A stretch of 38,626 bases of DNA. It comes from Zancudomyces culisetae. Taxonomy: Eukaryota; Kickxellomycota; Harpellomycetes; Harpellales; Legeriomycetaceae. The stretch lies in assembly GCA_001969505.1 (NCBI GenBank), contig LSSK01000931.1, positions 1 through 38,626 of the forward strand, given 5' to 3'. Positions within the stretch are counted from its first letter, which is position 1. The number at the start of each line of letters is the position of its first letter. Both the position numbers and the translations under genes were made by a program. The notes beneath the pieces are model-generated. The model saw only the letters and a list, made by a program, of their open reading frames with translations. It made no database searches and was not told the origin of the DNA. Positions 30,359 to 38,626 of this stretch are shown here, one piece after another.

Positions 30359-31540
30359 ATGTCTTTTGGAAAGTATCTAACAAGTTGGATAGTTTTGGCA
30401 ACAGCAATCATATATTGGTACTACAATGGAAAAAATAGCATAAACATTAACGTACCGTTTGAGCAGTCCGGAGTATACGACTACATCAAGACTATTGGGG
30501 CAGATTCATATTTAAATCTTACAAGAATATTTAAAATAGACAATGAGGATGCAACAACTCGACCAAAAAAAGTAAACGCTGCATTTGTAATTCTAGTCAG
30601 GAACAATGAGTTACATGAGATGAAAAAATCCATGAAGCGGATCGAAGACCGGTTTAACAAAAATTATTTATATCCATATGTGTTTCTGAACGACGTTGAG
30701 TTTACTGAAGAGTTCAAGATAGGTGTACAGGCAATGACAAACGCAAAAGTGGAGTTTGGAACCATTGAAAATAGAGATGGGAAGGTACACTGGGGGTATC
30801 CAGATTCTATAGATTTGGAGCTGGCTGCTACAAGACGCGAGGAGATGCAGGCCGCCGGGGTAATGTACGGCGAGTCGGAATCATATCGACATATGTGCAG
30901 GTTCAACAGTGGATTTTTCTATAGACATAAATTATTAGATAAGTATGAGTACTATTGGAGAATCGAGCCCGGAATTGACTATAGTTGTGACATTGAATAC
31001 GATCCCTTTAAATATATGAAGGACCGCAATATTAAGTATGGATATACGATCGGGCTATATGAATATGAAAATACAATCCCGTCCTTGTGGGGTGCTGTTA
31101 AAGCGTTTATTAAGAAACACCCTGAACACATCAGCACAGCAAACTCCATCAAGTGGCTGTCCAAAGATGGGGGAAAGACGTACAATGGATGTCACTTTTG
31201 GTCAAATTTTGAAATTGGAAGTCTGAGCTTTTTTAGATCTAAAGCGTATACAGATTATTTTGACTATCTAGATTCGACTGGCGGGTTTTTCTATGAGCGC
31301 TGGGGAGATGCCCCAGTACACTCAATAGCTGCAGCGCTGTTTCTGAACCAAACTCAGATCCACTGGTTCAAAGATATCGGGTATAAACATGAACCCTGGG
31401 AAAACTGCCCTCAAGACAACGTGAAGTGTTATTGTGATCCCCAACACTCATCGATCCATCACTACTACGCTGTGTGTGGCAAAAACTTTGTCGAAGGAAA
31501 CCACACGCTGCCAGTAGCCGATTTTCTCAAAAATATATAG
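30359..31540 (+). CDS. GT15 alpha-1,2-mannosyltransferase (Kre2/Mnt1/Ktr family)
   Basis: 393 residues with the layout of a Golgi type II membrane protein: a short N-terminus, one hydrophobic anchor at about 6-22 (LTSWIVLATAIIYWYY), a short stem, then a lumenal GT15 domain from about 75 onward. Signatures are VNAAFVILVRNNEL, YWRIEPGIDYSCDIEYDPF (Glu203 corresponds to the catalytic-site Glu of Kre2), GCHFWSNFEIGSLSFFRS and GGFFYERWGDAPVHSIAAAL. Cys residues near the end (CPQDNVKCYCDP) match the family's disulfide region. Members add alpha-1,2-linked mannose from GDP-mannose to N- and O-linked glycans of secreted and wall proteins; the exact paralogue (Kre2, Ktr1, Ktr4 and so on) cannot be told. 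All expected catalytic-region motifs appear intact. It converges on Arp1 with 484 bp between stops. Confidence 0.95.
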   Translation: MSFGKYLTSWIVLATAIIYWYYNGKNSININVPFEQSGVYDYIKTIGADSYLNLTRIFKIDNEDATTRPKKVNAAFVILVRNNELHEMKKSMKRIEDRFNKNYLYPYVFLNDVEFTEEFKIGVQAMTNAKVEFGTIENRDGKVHWGYPDSIDLELAATRREEMQAAGVMYGESESYRHMCRFNSGFFYRHKLLDKYEYYWRIEPGIDYSCDIEYDPFKYMKDRNIKYGYTIGLYEYENTIPSLWGAVKAFIKKHPEHISTANSIKWLSKDGGKTYNGCHFWSNFEIGSLSFFRSKAYTDYFDYLDSTGGFFYERWGDAPVHSIAAALFLNQTQIHWFKDIGYKHEPWENCPQDNVKCYCDPQHSSIHHYYAVCGKNFVEGNHTLPVADFLKNI

Positions 31541-32024
31541 AGTATCACAATCCCCATCTTACTTTCACGCTGTAGTTTTGCTGCTTTGGTGTATCACTAT
31601 TGTGATTAAACATTCATACACACATACACACATATGTATTTAAAAAGCAACAACAGTTGCTTTCCGCATAACTCTCATTTTATTTAACCACTATAAACTA
31701 GATTTTTCATTTTCATTTTCATTTTTATAATACATATACATCCCCCAGTACTGAAGTATTGGTTGTTTTTTGTAGTCAGTTAGGCAAGGATACCTTGTAA
31801 ATAAATTATATAGTTAGACATTATTTTAAACTAGCCCCAGGAGGTTCCCTTTGAGAGTCCAAAGCTACTAAACTTATAAAATAAAACTTTAACAAAAATG
31901 AGAGAATAGTGGTGCATATTTGCGAAAAGTATAATAAAATGCAATGGCCACAAGAGCATGAAAGTGGGTAAAAAACAATGTAACAGAAATATTCATATGT
32001 GCGAGAAAAGTAGAAACAAGTTGC
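31541..32024. other. Intergenic 484 bp between convergent genes
   Basis: Holds a short CA-rich repeat (CATACACACATACACACATA) near 31614-31634 and a TTTTCA tandem repeat near 31705-31725. No gene recognised; it is the 3' region of the mannosyltransferase and of Arp1. Confidence 0.5.
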
Positions 32025-33417
32025 CTAAAAAAGTTTTTTGAAAATGATGTTTGGATCTTCCTGGTATTCTTCGGATGAAACCCACATTTTCTTAAATGAG
32101 GAAAGTCCTGCGAGGATAGAACCACCAATCCATGTGGAATACTTGCGCTCGGGAGGTGCATAGATTTTGATTTTGGAGTCAGGAATCAACGTCCGCCGCA
32201 ATTCATACAGCATTCTATCACCAAAGCCTTGGGTAAGAGTTGTTCCACCGGAAAAGATAATATTTGCATATAGTGTCTTTCGTAGGTCGCAGTCTGATTT
32301 GGCTATACAATCGGCGATTAGCTGATGCAGTCCCGGATACTCGAGACCAGCCAAATCGGGTCGGAATAAAATCTCAGGAGCTTTGAAGCGCTCGTGGCCT
32401 AACTTGACGCGGTTCCCATCGGGCAAAAGAAACGTTTCTGGAGTTGAGGGTAAGTTGGACTGGGGCTGAGAACTTTTGGACGACAGGGAGCCAAGCTGGA
32501 CAGTAGAATATAGCGAGTTTCGCATATTTTCTTCTTCTTTAGTGGAATCTAAAGCCACATAACAGGTCTTCTCCTTAATTACCCTTACAATTTCGTCTTC
32601 AGCAGTAGTTTCAAATCTCAAGCCGGATTTTCGCAACAGAGATTTCAAATACATGGTTACGTCTCTGCCAGCCAAATCAATCCGTTGAATTGCGCTTGGA
32701 ATAGTGAAACCCTCATACACCGGTACCGCGTGTGTAACTCCATCTCCAGAGTCCAATACCAACCCTGTTGTTCTCCCCGAAGCATACAAGCTCAGGACGG
32801 CCTGAATTGAAAAATACAGGGCTGGGACATTGAAAGTCTCAAAAAGTATTTGTGCTGCTGCTTCTCTGGTTTTATCGGGATTCAAGGGCGCCTCTGTCAG
32901 CAAAACCGGGTGTTCTTCAGGAACGGTTTTAAGCTCTTCGGTATAAATATGTGACCAGATTTTTTCCATGTCGTTCCAATCTGTGACTACTCCGTGTTCG
33001 ATTGGATAGTTAATTTTTAACAACGCTCTCAATTCTTCTACTTTTTTCCCGACAAAGTAAGTCCCTTCTATCGCACCAGCCATTATCCTGGTGTGTTTCG
33101 GCCTACCAACACTGTTATATTGTTGTTTTTATGGTTATGGTTATGGTTATGATTAATCTTATGGTTATTATATTTTAACGTTTTTGCGATTGTTGGAGTA
33201 TGTAATAGGGATTGTAATCTTACTATGAAGGGAAAAAACATTTTGGTTTATCTTCTCCAGCAAAACCCGCCTTGATGACCCCTGAACCCTGTTGTTGTTG
33301 TGTTTATAATTTACCACGTTAATATCATATTCTAAAGATAAAAAGCAAGATTAAAGAAAAGGTGGTTACATTATCCAGCACAACTGGCTGATTGGTTAAC
33401 ACATCTTGAAATTCCAT
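32025..33417 (-). CDS. ARP1: Actin-related protein 1 (centractin, dynactin filament subunit), two introns
   Basis: Three exons rebuilt from splice signals: 33417-33370, 33288-33224 and 33111-32025, together exactly 400 codons (399 residues). Intron 1 (33289-33369, 81 bp) is AAT|GTAACC...ACAG|GGT, phase 0. Intron 2 (33112-33223, 112 bp) is ATA|GTAAGA...ACAG|TGT, phase 2. The joined N-terminus reads [16 protein letters not shown], then [16 protein letters not shown], then [16 protein letters not shown], closely matching centractin rather than conventional actin. Intron 1 cuts the ATP phosphate-loop motif DNGSG. Further support is [22 protein letters not shown] and the C-terminal [12 protein letters not shown]...FKKMWVS typical of Arp1. 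An extra Ser/Gln-rich insert of about 20 residues (around [16 protein letters not shown]) is unusual. Arp1 forms the short filament of dynactin, the dynein cofactor for nuclear and vesicle transport. Confidence 0.95.
33131..33170 (+). repeat. ATGGTT microsatellite inside Arp1 intron 2
   Basis: Three and a half units of ATGGTT (33131-33150) are followed by a partial unit after a break. On the transcript strand this is ATAACC repeated just before the 3' splice site, so each unit offers a possible branch adenosine. Confidence 0.6.
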
Positions 33418-33794
33418 GCGTAGCTAAGTCGGGTGTTTCTTCGCTTTTTTCTTTTTTCTCTCGTTCTTTTCCGTCTTTTTTTGCGAGTATGATAGAACAA
33501 GAATCTTTAAAGTACTCGAAATTGAAAATATTAATGTGCTAGAATTAATATATATAAAAAACCCACAGCTAAAGCGATGGAAAATGTGAGGCAAAAAATA
33601 GTGCAAGTGTACTGTTATTGTTTTTTTAATTTTATTTATGGTTGTTATTATGTAGGCACTTATTTTTTGTATATTTTTTTTTCATGGGCGGATATAGATA
33701 TTGAAATTGAACTATTTTATGCGATATAATTGAACAAAACTTAGTTTAAAATGCATATTTAATATAACGAAATATGGTGAGGATTTTAGAAAGG
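33418..33794. other. Intergenic 377 bp upstream of Arp1
   Basis: Arp1 leader and 3' end of the Dsl1/ZW10-like gene, both transcribed leftward. On the minus strand it contains A-rich and T-rich runs and TATATAAAT-like AT-rich sequence near 33548-33558, a possible TATA region for Arp1 about 130 bp before its ATG. No gene recognised. Confidence 0.4.
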
Positions 33795-36148
33795 TCAGGA
33801 ATTCAAAATATATTCTATATTACTCCTCCGTTTCTCGGAATCCTCAAATAAACTTTTTATAAGACCAACCACAGTGTTCGAATCAACAGAAGCCAACAGC
33901 CCAAGTTTATGCCTTTTGACAATATCCTTCATGTTAAGAACCAGAATATCAATAATTTGGTGGTATTTCTCTAGGCTGTTAATGTACGTAGCGTTGATTT
34001 CAAACTCATCGGTACCAGGAACATCGGCTCCCAAAACCATATTGTTGAAATCCAACAATTCATTCAAAATTTCAGACTCTCGGGCCCCAATGGAGTTCAG
34101 TTTACACAGCTCATCAATGACACAGTTCAAAAACAGGTCGAGCAAGTATCCAACAATCAAATTGTGAATTTCTTTGGTCACCAGTGCCTTGTTTATAGAT
34201 GAGGACGTCTTGCTTATGTAGTATACAACTTTTTTCAACGCAGTTTTTATCTCGGAGACCTTATAACTGTTTGCTGACTGGATATTGTCGAACCCGCGGA
34301 TTTGGTCAATAATCGATTTGATTTCGGAAGCACATGTTTTATGTAACCAAAGCTCCAAAACCTGCTTTCCGCTGTCCGTCATTAGCTGAATAAGCTCCTT
34401 TTCTTTTACTGCTTTTGGATCCAGATAATCCATGCTGAGTAGATATTCAGCGAATAATGTCAAGTACATCATGTCGTTAAAGTACACAACACAAAGATGT
34501 CCTATTTTGGTGATGTTCTTATAGTGGTAGTTGTAGCGAAGACATGTGTATATCTCAAACAATGTCGTAATGGACTTTTTAATAAATGCCGTGTGTGGTA
34601 ATGGTGATAAGGAGCCCGCCTGCTCTTCGGCATCATTCGAGACCAGCCGAGCCGACAAATCACTACTGATTTCATTATTATCACTTATCCTGATTTCCAA
34701 AGATAGCAACTCTATGCACTGTTGAACAAGATGAAAGGCCGCTTTGCTGATCGTAATGGGTGGAATTTTTGTCAAAAACTTGTCAGAAAAGCCTTTAATG
34801 CTATGGTTGCTGTTGTCAAGCAACGAAAAATACTCATTTGGCGTTAGTTCTTTGGTTTGAACTTCTTCAAAGTCTGGTTTGAGTACCTCACTCCTGATTT
34901 TGTCCAGAATAATCTTTGCTTTGTATTTGGTGTAGTCCAGTCTTATGTTCTTACTAAATATGTTTTCTGAAGGTAAAAGTACACCCACAGCAACAAGTTT
35001 TGCCTCAAATTCATTTGTTTGTCGTTCATACTCGGAAATAGTGAATTTTCGTTCATCAAAACCATTGAATATCGAGACATACCAATCCTTACTTGCCATA
35101 TGGTCATCAGCGTCGTTAGTAAATTTAAATATTTCTCTAATCCACTTGTATTTGTCTGAGTTTGATACCAATTCCTGATTTACAAAGTCAACCAGCATAG
35201 AAACGTTGTGCAAAACACTCATGTGTTCCTCCACACCCAGTATTTTGTCATTATCTTTTATATTTTCTAGCTTTTTTTCAAACTTGAGACATTTTTTCCC
35301 TTCCGAATACTCGGTTATCACGGCTTGCCCAAGATTATTCCTATAAATCTGTCCAACAATCGGTTGAATCCATTTTTTGTGTAATACATGTGAGATTGGC
35401 TCCTCTATTCCTAAAATTTCGGCAGCTTCAAATATTTCTCTAACCTCACTCCTCATTCCAAACACCAAAAATCCATTATTACCACTTTTAGTATCCTTGT
35501 TATCATCAATCCCGAAATACACACGAGAAACCAAAGTATTATGGAATTCTCGGTTATGTTCAGCATCGCATTGTCCAATCTTTGCACAAGCATTGTGTGT
35601 ATCTTTGTTCCTACAAATTCACACTTTTTCATTCGATCCTTGTTTCTAATAATACTTTTTGCGCTAGCCACAAAGTCTTTTGCCTTGATTTTGCTATCCA
35701 TGTACTGTATTTCTTCATCTATCTCCTTTATTTGCTCCATCACCCCAATCAGTACTTGATTCTTTTTTATTTCTGCTTCTAGCTGAATCTTTTCTTCTCT
35801 CAAGCCGTTGTATCTTGCTTTCAAGCTCTCTTCATTAGCAATCCATGTATCTTGCAATCTTGTTAGATTTTCAACCAAATAGCTGATTTTCCCAAAAGTA
35901 AGCTCTGTGATTTGTGTGGTTTCCTGGAATACCTCTTTGTCATCCTTTACCAATTTTGTCACCAGTTTTGCCTTTTTTTTGCTGATTTCGTGCTGTACTT
36001 TATCCAGTGCGTCCTTAATCTCACTCGCAGGAAGCTCCAAATCCTCGCTACAGACATGCCGGTTTGTATCCCGAGTATGAGCATTGTACTCGAGTCGATC
36101 CAATTCATGTAGCAGCTTGCTACCTTTGCCTTCCCTTATCCAATCCAT
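33795..36148 (-). CDS. Dsl1/ZW10-like ER tethering subunit with an apparent frameshift near 35560
   Basis: Two overlapping frames form one gene. Frame 1 (36148 to about 35560, MDWIREGKGSKLLHELD...) is an N-terminal coiled coil, with ELPASEIKDALDKVQHEISK matching the start of ZW10. Frame 2 (about 35560-33795) carries the helical body and the ZW10/Dsl1 C-terminal signature TVVGLIKSLFEDSEKRRSNI. Family-like sequence runs LVQRLDNAMLNIT in frame 1 and then FHNTLVSRVYFG in frame 2, so one base seems missing between 35545 and 35570. Total span is 2354 bp, one base short of 785 codons (human ZW10 is 779). An intron (GTGTAT...GTTAG, 83 bp, with a TACTAA inside) could also join the frames but would remove conserved-looking residues. 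Dsl1/ZW10 with Tip20/RINT1 and Sec39 tethers Golgi-derived COPI vesicles at the ER. The subunit identity is from visual alignment. Confidence 0.75.
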
Positions 36149-37018
36149 GTATATACTTGGTGTATTTTTGCTGGTAAATTGAACCTGGATTTTAAATTGA
36201 GTTTCAATTTATCGCCCAAATAATATTGCAAGTCGTGTGTTCTTTCAAACCACGATTTACCATTGGGAGGTTTTTCTACTGAAATTAAATCCTCAATTTG
36301 CCGTAGTAAAAAATTAGCCGCCAATTAAATTCATAGCCCACTTGGTCAAAACTTCATTTTTAATTGGCTTTGCCAACATTCAAAAATCATGAATCATAAC
36401 AAAAGTATTCTTTTTTATTGCGAGTTAGCTGGATGAGGTCAGCTAGAAAACAGATGATATGATATTACTTGGGGCCCAGCACAAGTTTAATCTTGTTTTC
36501 AAATATTTTTGCATATAAACTGTCTTTTATATTTCAACATAATACCATAAAATGCTTATTTAAACATCCAAACACTCATAAGTAAACAAGCTGTAATATT
36601 TTTACAACATAAGGACCAAATCCACATGATCGCAAAATAGTATTTCGTGTATCCCGTCATAAGTTAAAGCATCATAAGTTTGATCATAGTATTTACACAG
36701 ATTTCAAAGTAGTTAGTGTGCATTAGGAGTATGCCATAATCAGTATTTTACTTCACATTTTTATAAATATTCATATAAACTGCTTATGAACCATCATACA
36801 CCCCTATCAAACATGAATATTATCAATTCTCTAAAGATTTAGGCTTTATTAACCACGTTTTTGAATATCCTGAATTTCTACTATAAGATTTATATATGTG
36901 AATGCAACATGCAAAAATAACTACAATTTAGAGGTAAATGCCAAAACAACGAAAGGATAGAAACTTCTATACTCTATTGACAAAAACGCATTCTAATGAT
37001 TTCAAAGAAAAGGTCCCC
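36149..37018. other. Intergenic 870 bp, no gene seen
   Basis: Upstream of the Dsl1/ZW10-like gene and downstream of the crystallin-like gene. A minus-strand frame without ATG at 36136-36324 (reading ...PPNGKSWFERTHDLQYYLG...) is protein-like and overlaps the start of the Dsl1/ZW10 gene. It has a stop immediately upstream and no splice junction I could make work in the right phase, so it is not added. The rest is AT-rich and featureless to my eye. Confidence 0.4.
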
Positions 37019-37480
37019 TTAGAGCGACCACATTACTGAATTTGCATAAGCACCAAGATCGATACCTGGTATATTGTTTGGATATAATTGAACGCTTCTA
37101 GATGCAGTATAACAGCCTCCTTGACAGTTTGAACCCGCACAAAACGTAATATATCCACTCCCTCGTGTACCATCGTCGTATATTGCACTTCCGGTACTTG
37201 GGATGTTATAACAACGACCTGATGTTAGATATTGAACCTGGTTTGACCCTCTGTGGCCAGTTTGACTGAAAATCTGAAGTTTCATTTGGGGACCACCCAT
37301 CTGAGAACCACCCATCTGAGGACGACCCATTTGAGGGCCAGGGCGGTAGCGGCGAACAGCAAGGCGGTTGGAGTTGTTGCCTGATTGCTCATTTCCGGAA
37401 ACCTGATTTGAATCTGAGACGCTGTATGCACTAGTCATACCAAGGCTTACACATATCATGCTGAATACGGAGAACTTCAT
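37019..37480 (-). CDS. Small secreted beta/gamma-crystallin-like protein
   Basis: 153 residues. The signal peptide is MKFSVFSMICVSLGMTSAYS, followed by a polar Asn/Ser/Gln-rich linker and a short tandem repeat of PQMGG-type units (about residues 48-65; 15-bp DNA repeats at about 37280-37335). The C-terminal 85 residues look like one compact beta domain: LQIFSQTGHRGSNQVQYL, GRCYNIP, then a four-Cys pattern C...C..C...C (FCAGSNCQGGCYTAS) and a final ANSVMWSL. The order strand, GRCYN, Cys-rich turn and 'A.SV' end is typical of small fungal beta/gamma-crystallin-like secreted proteins. Function is unknown. The gene has its own strong TATA box about 95 bp upstream. Confidence in a secreted protein is high; in the fold, moderate. 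Confidence 0.8.
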   Translation of the reverse strand: MKFSVFSMICVSLGMTSAYSVSDSNQVSGNEQSGNNSNRLAVRRYRPGPQMGRPQMGGSQMGGPQMKLQIFSQTGHRGSNQVQYLTSGRCYNIPSTGSAIYDDGTRGSGYITFCAGSNCQGGCYTASRSVQLYPNNIPGIDLGAYANSVMWSL

Positions 37481-37571
37481 TATGTTTGATTAAAGTTTGA
37501 TTTTTTTTCGTCTGGTAAGCGAATTGTTTATTCTACTTGAGATATTCTTTCTGCTTTGGAGGGAATTGTAA

Positions 37572-37582
37572 CCCCTTTTATA
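37572..37582 (-). promoter_or_regulatory. TATA box of the crystallin-like gene
   Basis: On the minus strand the sequence is TATAAAAGGGG, a consensus TATA box directly joined to an AGGGG pentamer, about 95 bp before the start codon. This is the best core promoter in the window and fits a highly or conditionally expressed secreted protein. Confidence 0.6.
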
Positions 37583-38626
37583 CTTTTTTTTGCAAAACAT
37601 AGACGCCTTATACCAATTCTATAAAAAGGCATTATTCTATTGACTTAGAACGCTGGGATATCAAAGTTAGACCAAAAATATATGCCCAGTATAATGGGAT
37701 GAAAGCCCATGTTTATCACTATTCATTTACCCTGATGCAATATTTGACACCTCTTTAACACTAAAAGAGATGTTACCACATTTTCCGATATTATAAATAA
37801 ATCCATAGTAAAAAGTTTGGTGATATAATTAACTCTGAACAACTGTCTAAATTTAGAACTCTGTACATAGCGATACTGTAATGAAGGACATATTTATAGA
37901 AACCTAGGTAATAATTACGGAATACTAAATTTAAAACGGTATGTAGACCGATGTCTGCTGTTTCCTGTTGTTTCGTAATTGTCACTTTCACTACGCATTC
38001 TAGAAGTTATGTGAGGTAAATTTGTGATTTTATGTTTACTAATAGTTTAATTTGAATTAATTCGGCTAAATGTATTTTTACCTACCTTACCTCCGTAAAA
38101 AATTATGTAAAAAATTACTCGTAAATACATGCGTCAATAATGTTTCTAAATTTACACTGAGCTAAGATATATTACCTAATCTCTCTAATTTGTACCAATA
38201 CTGAGCAGACTGAAATGGTTGGTACAAGGATAAGCGAAAATGATTAATATTGCTGTGAATAACTCTTCATATGCTGAAATATTTAACGCAATAGCGTAAA
38301 ACAAGGTGGATCATTGTAAAGTAACACCCATCCCGTGGTATAAACATATTTAGATTTTTAATTAAACGATACTAGTTTATTTTTAGACTTTTGAAGTTTT
38401 CAACTTGTATTCAGTAAAACTTGTTTTGATAGCCAAATAGACTTAATTTTTTAACAGATACATTAATTACTAAGTATGATGCGCTAGCAATCCACTGGAG
38501 CGCGTGTTTGACAGTCTACGTTAAAGTCTTAATTTTTCATATTTATATTTTTGATATTCTTTTCTCTTTATTAGTTTTCTTCTGTTTATATTCTAAAGCA
38601 AAATTATCACATTTATTCTCTGAATG
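37583..38626. other. Intergenic 1.0 kb to window end, no gene seen
   Basis: AT-rich. A minus-strand frame at 37791-37991 starts with GTG and has no family support. No tRNA, repeat array or mobile element was recognised. The window end may cut the regulatory region of an unseen neighbour. Confidence 0.5.

Noticed and set aside
33131-33170. ATGGTT repeat considered as interstitial telomere-like sequence
   Set aside because: Lies inside an Arp1 intron, is only a few units long and does not match a common fungal telomere repeat.
36136-36324. Minus-strand frame with PPNGKSWFERTHDLQYYLG, considered as a first exon of the Dsl1/ZW10-like gene
   Set aside because: No ATG, stop directly upstream, and the GTATAT donor tested does not reach the ZW10 frame in the right phase.

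Overview
The window looks like nuclear DNA of a fungus. It is AT-rich and has eukaryotic genes with short GT-AG introns near their 5' ends. The recognisable genes are a GT15 (Kre2/Mnt1-type) mannosyltransferase, which is a fungal family, a Pmp3 proteolipid, Set1, Cdt1, a PKA regulatory subunit, the dynactin actin Arp1 and a Dsl1/ZW10-type tether. Long low-complexity tracts, spacers of 1-3 kb and unspliced large genes next to spliced small ones suggest a filamentous or early-diverging fungus rather than a compact budding yeast. The species cannot be named from the sequence alone. No prokaryotic, plasmid or viral gene was recognised.

Layout. (1) 258-11020: two very long unspliced genes end tail to tail and overlap by 10 bp. 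They are a DIP2/Cmr2-like protein with a DMAP1-binding domain and two adenylate-forming domains (+), and a highly acidic, repeat-rich protein that may be a divergent Nup120/Nup160 nucleoporin (-). (2) 11.0-19.4 kb: a gene-poor stretch with one elongator tRNA-Met(CAT), an orphan four-helix membrane protein (14451-14897), a Pmp3 gene, and a decayed direct duplication in which the membrane-protein gene is kept in only one copy. (3) 19.4-23.6 kb: the PKA regulatory subunit (+) converges on Cdt1 (-), which has one intron. (4) 23.6-25.3 kb: no gene recognised, but one part is hairpin-rich and unlike its surroundings. (5) 25.3-28.6 kb: Set1. (6) 29.4-29.9 kb: a small two-exon membrane protein (-) that a plain ORF search misses. 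(7) 30.4-33.4 kb: a GT15 mannosyltransferase (+) converging on Arp1 (-), which has two introns. (8) 33.8-36.1 kb: a Dsl1/ZW10-like gene (-) carrying one apparent frameshift. (9) 37.0-37.5 kb: a small secreted beta/gamma-crystallin-like protein (-) with a strong TATA box. The last 1.1 kb holds no gene I can see.

The genes do not form one pathway. They are ordinary housekeeping functions: chromatin (Set1), replication licensing (Cdt1), cAMP signalling (PKA-R), microtubule transport (Arp1), Golgi-to-ER tethering (Dsl1/ZW10) and cell-wall glycosylation (GT15). Exon structures were rebuilt by joining splice signals and reading frames to conserved family residues. They are well supported for Arp1 and Cdt1 and less so for the small membrane gene. 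I saw no clear new multi-gene system. The most interesting items are the hidden spliced gene, the half-lost tandem duplication, the PKA regulatory subunit without a visible dimerisation domain, the Dsl1/ZW10 frame break and the structured segment near 24.2-24.8 kb.
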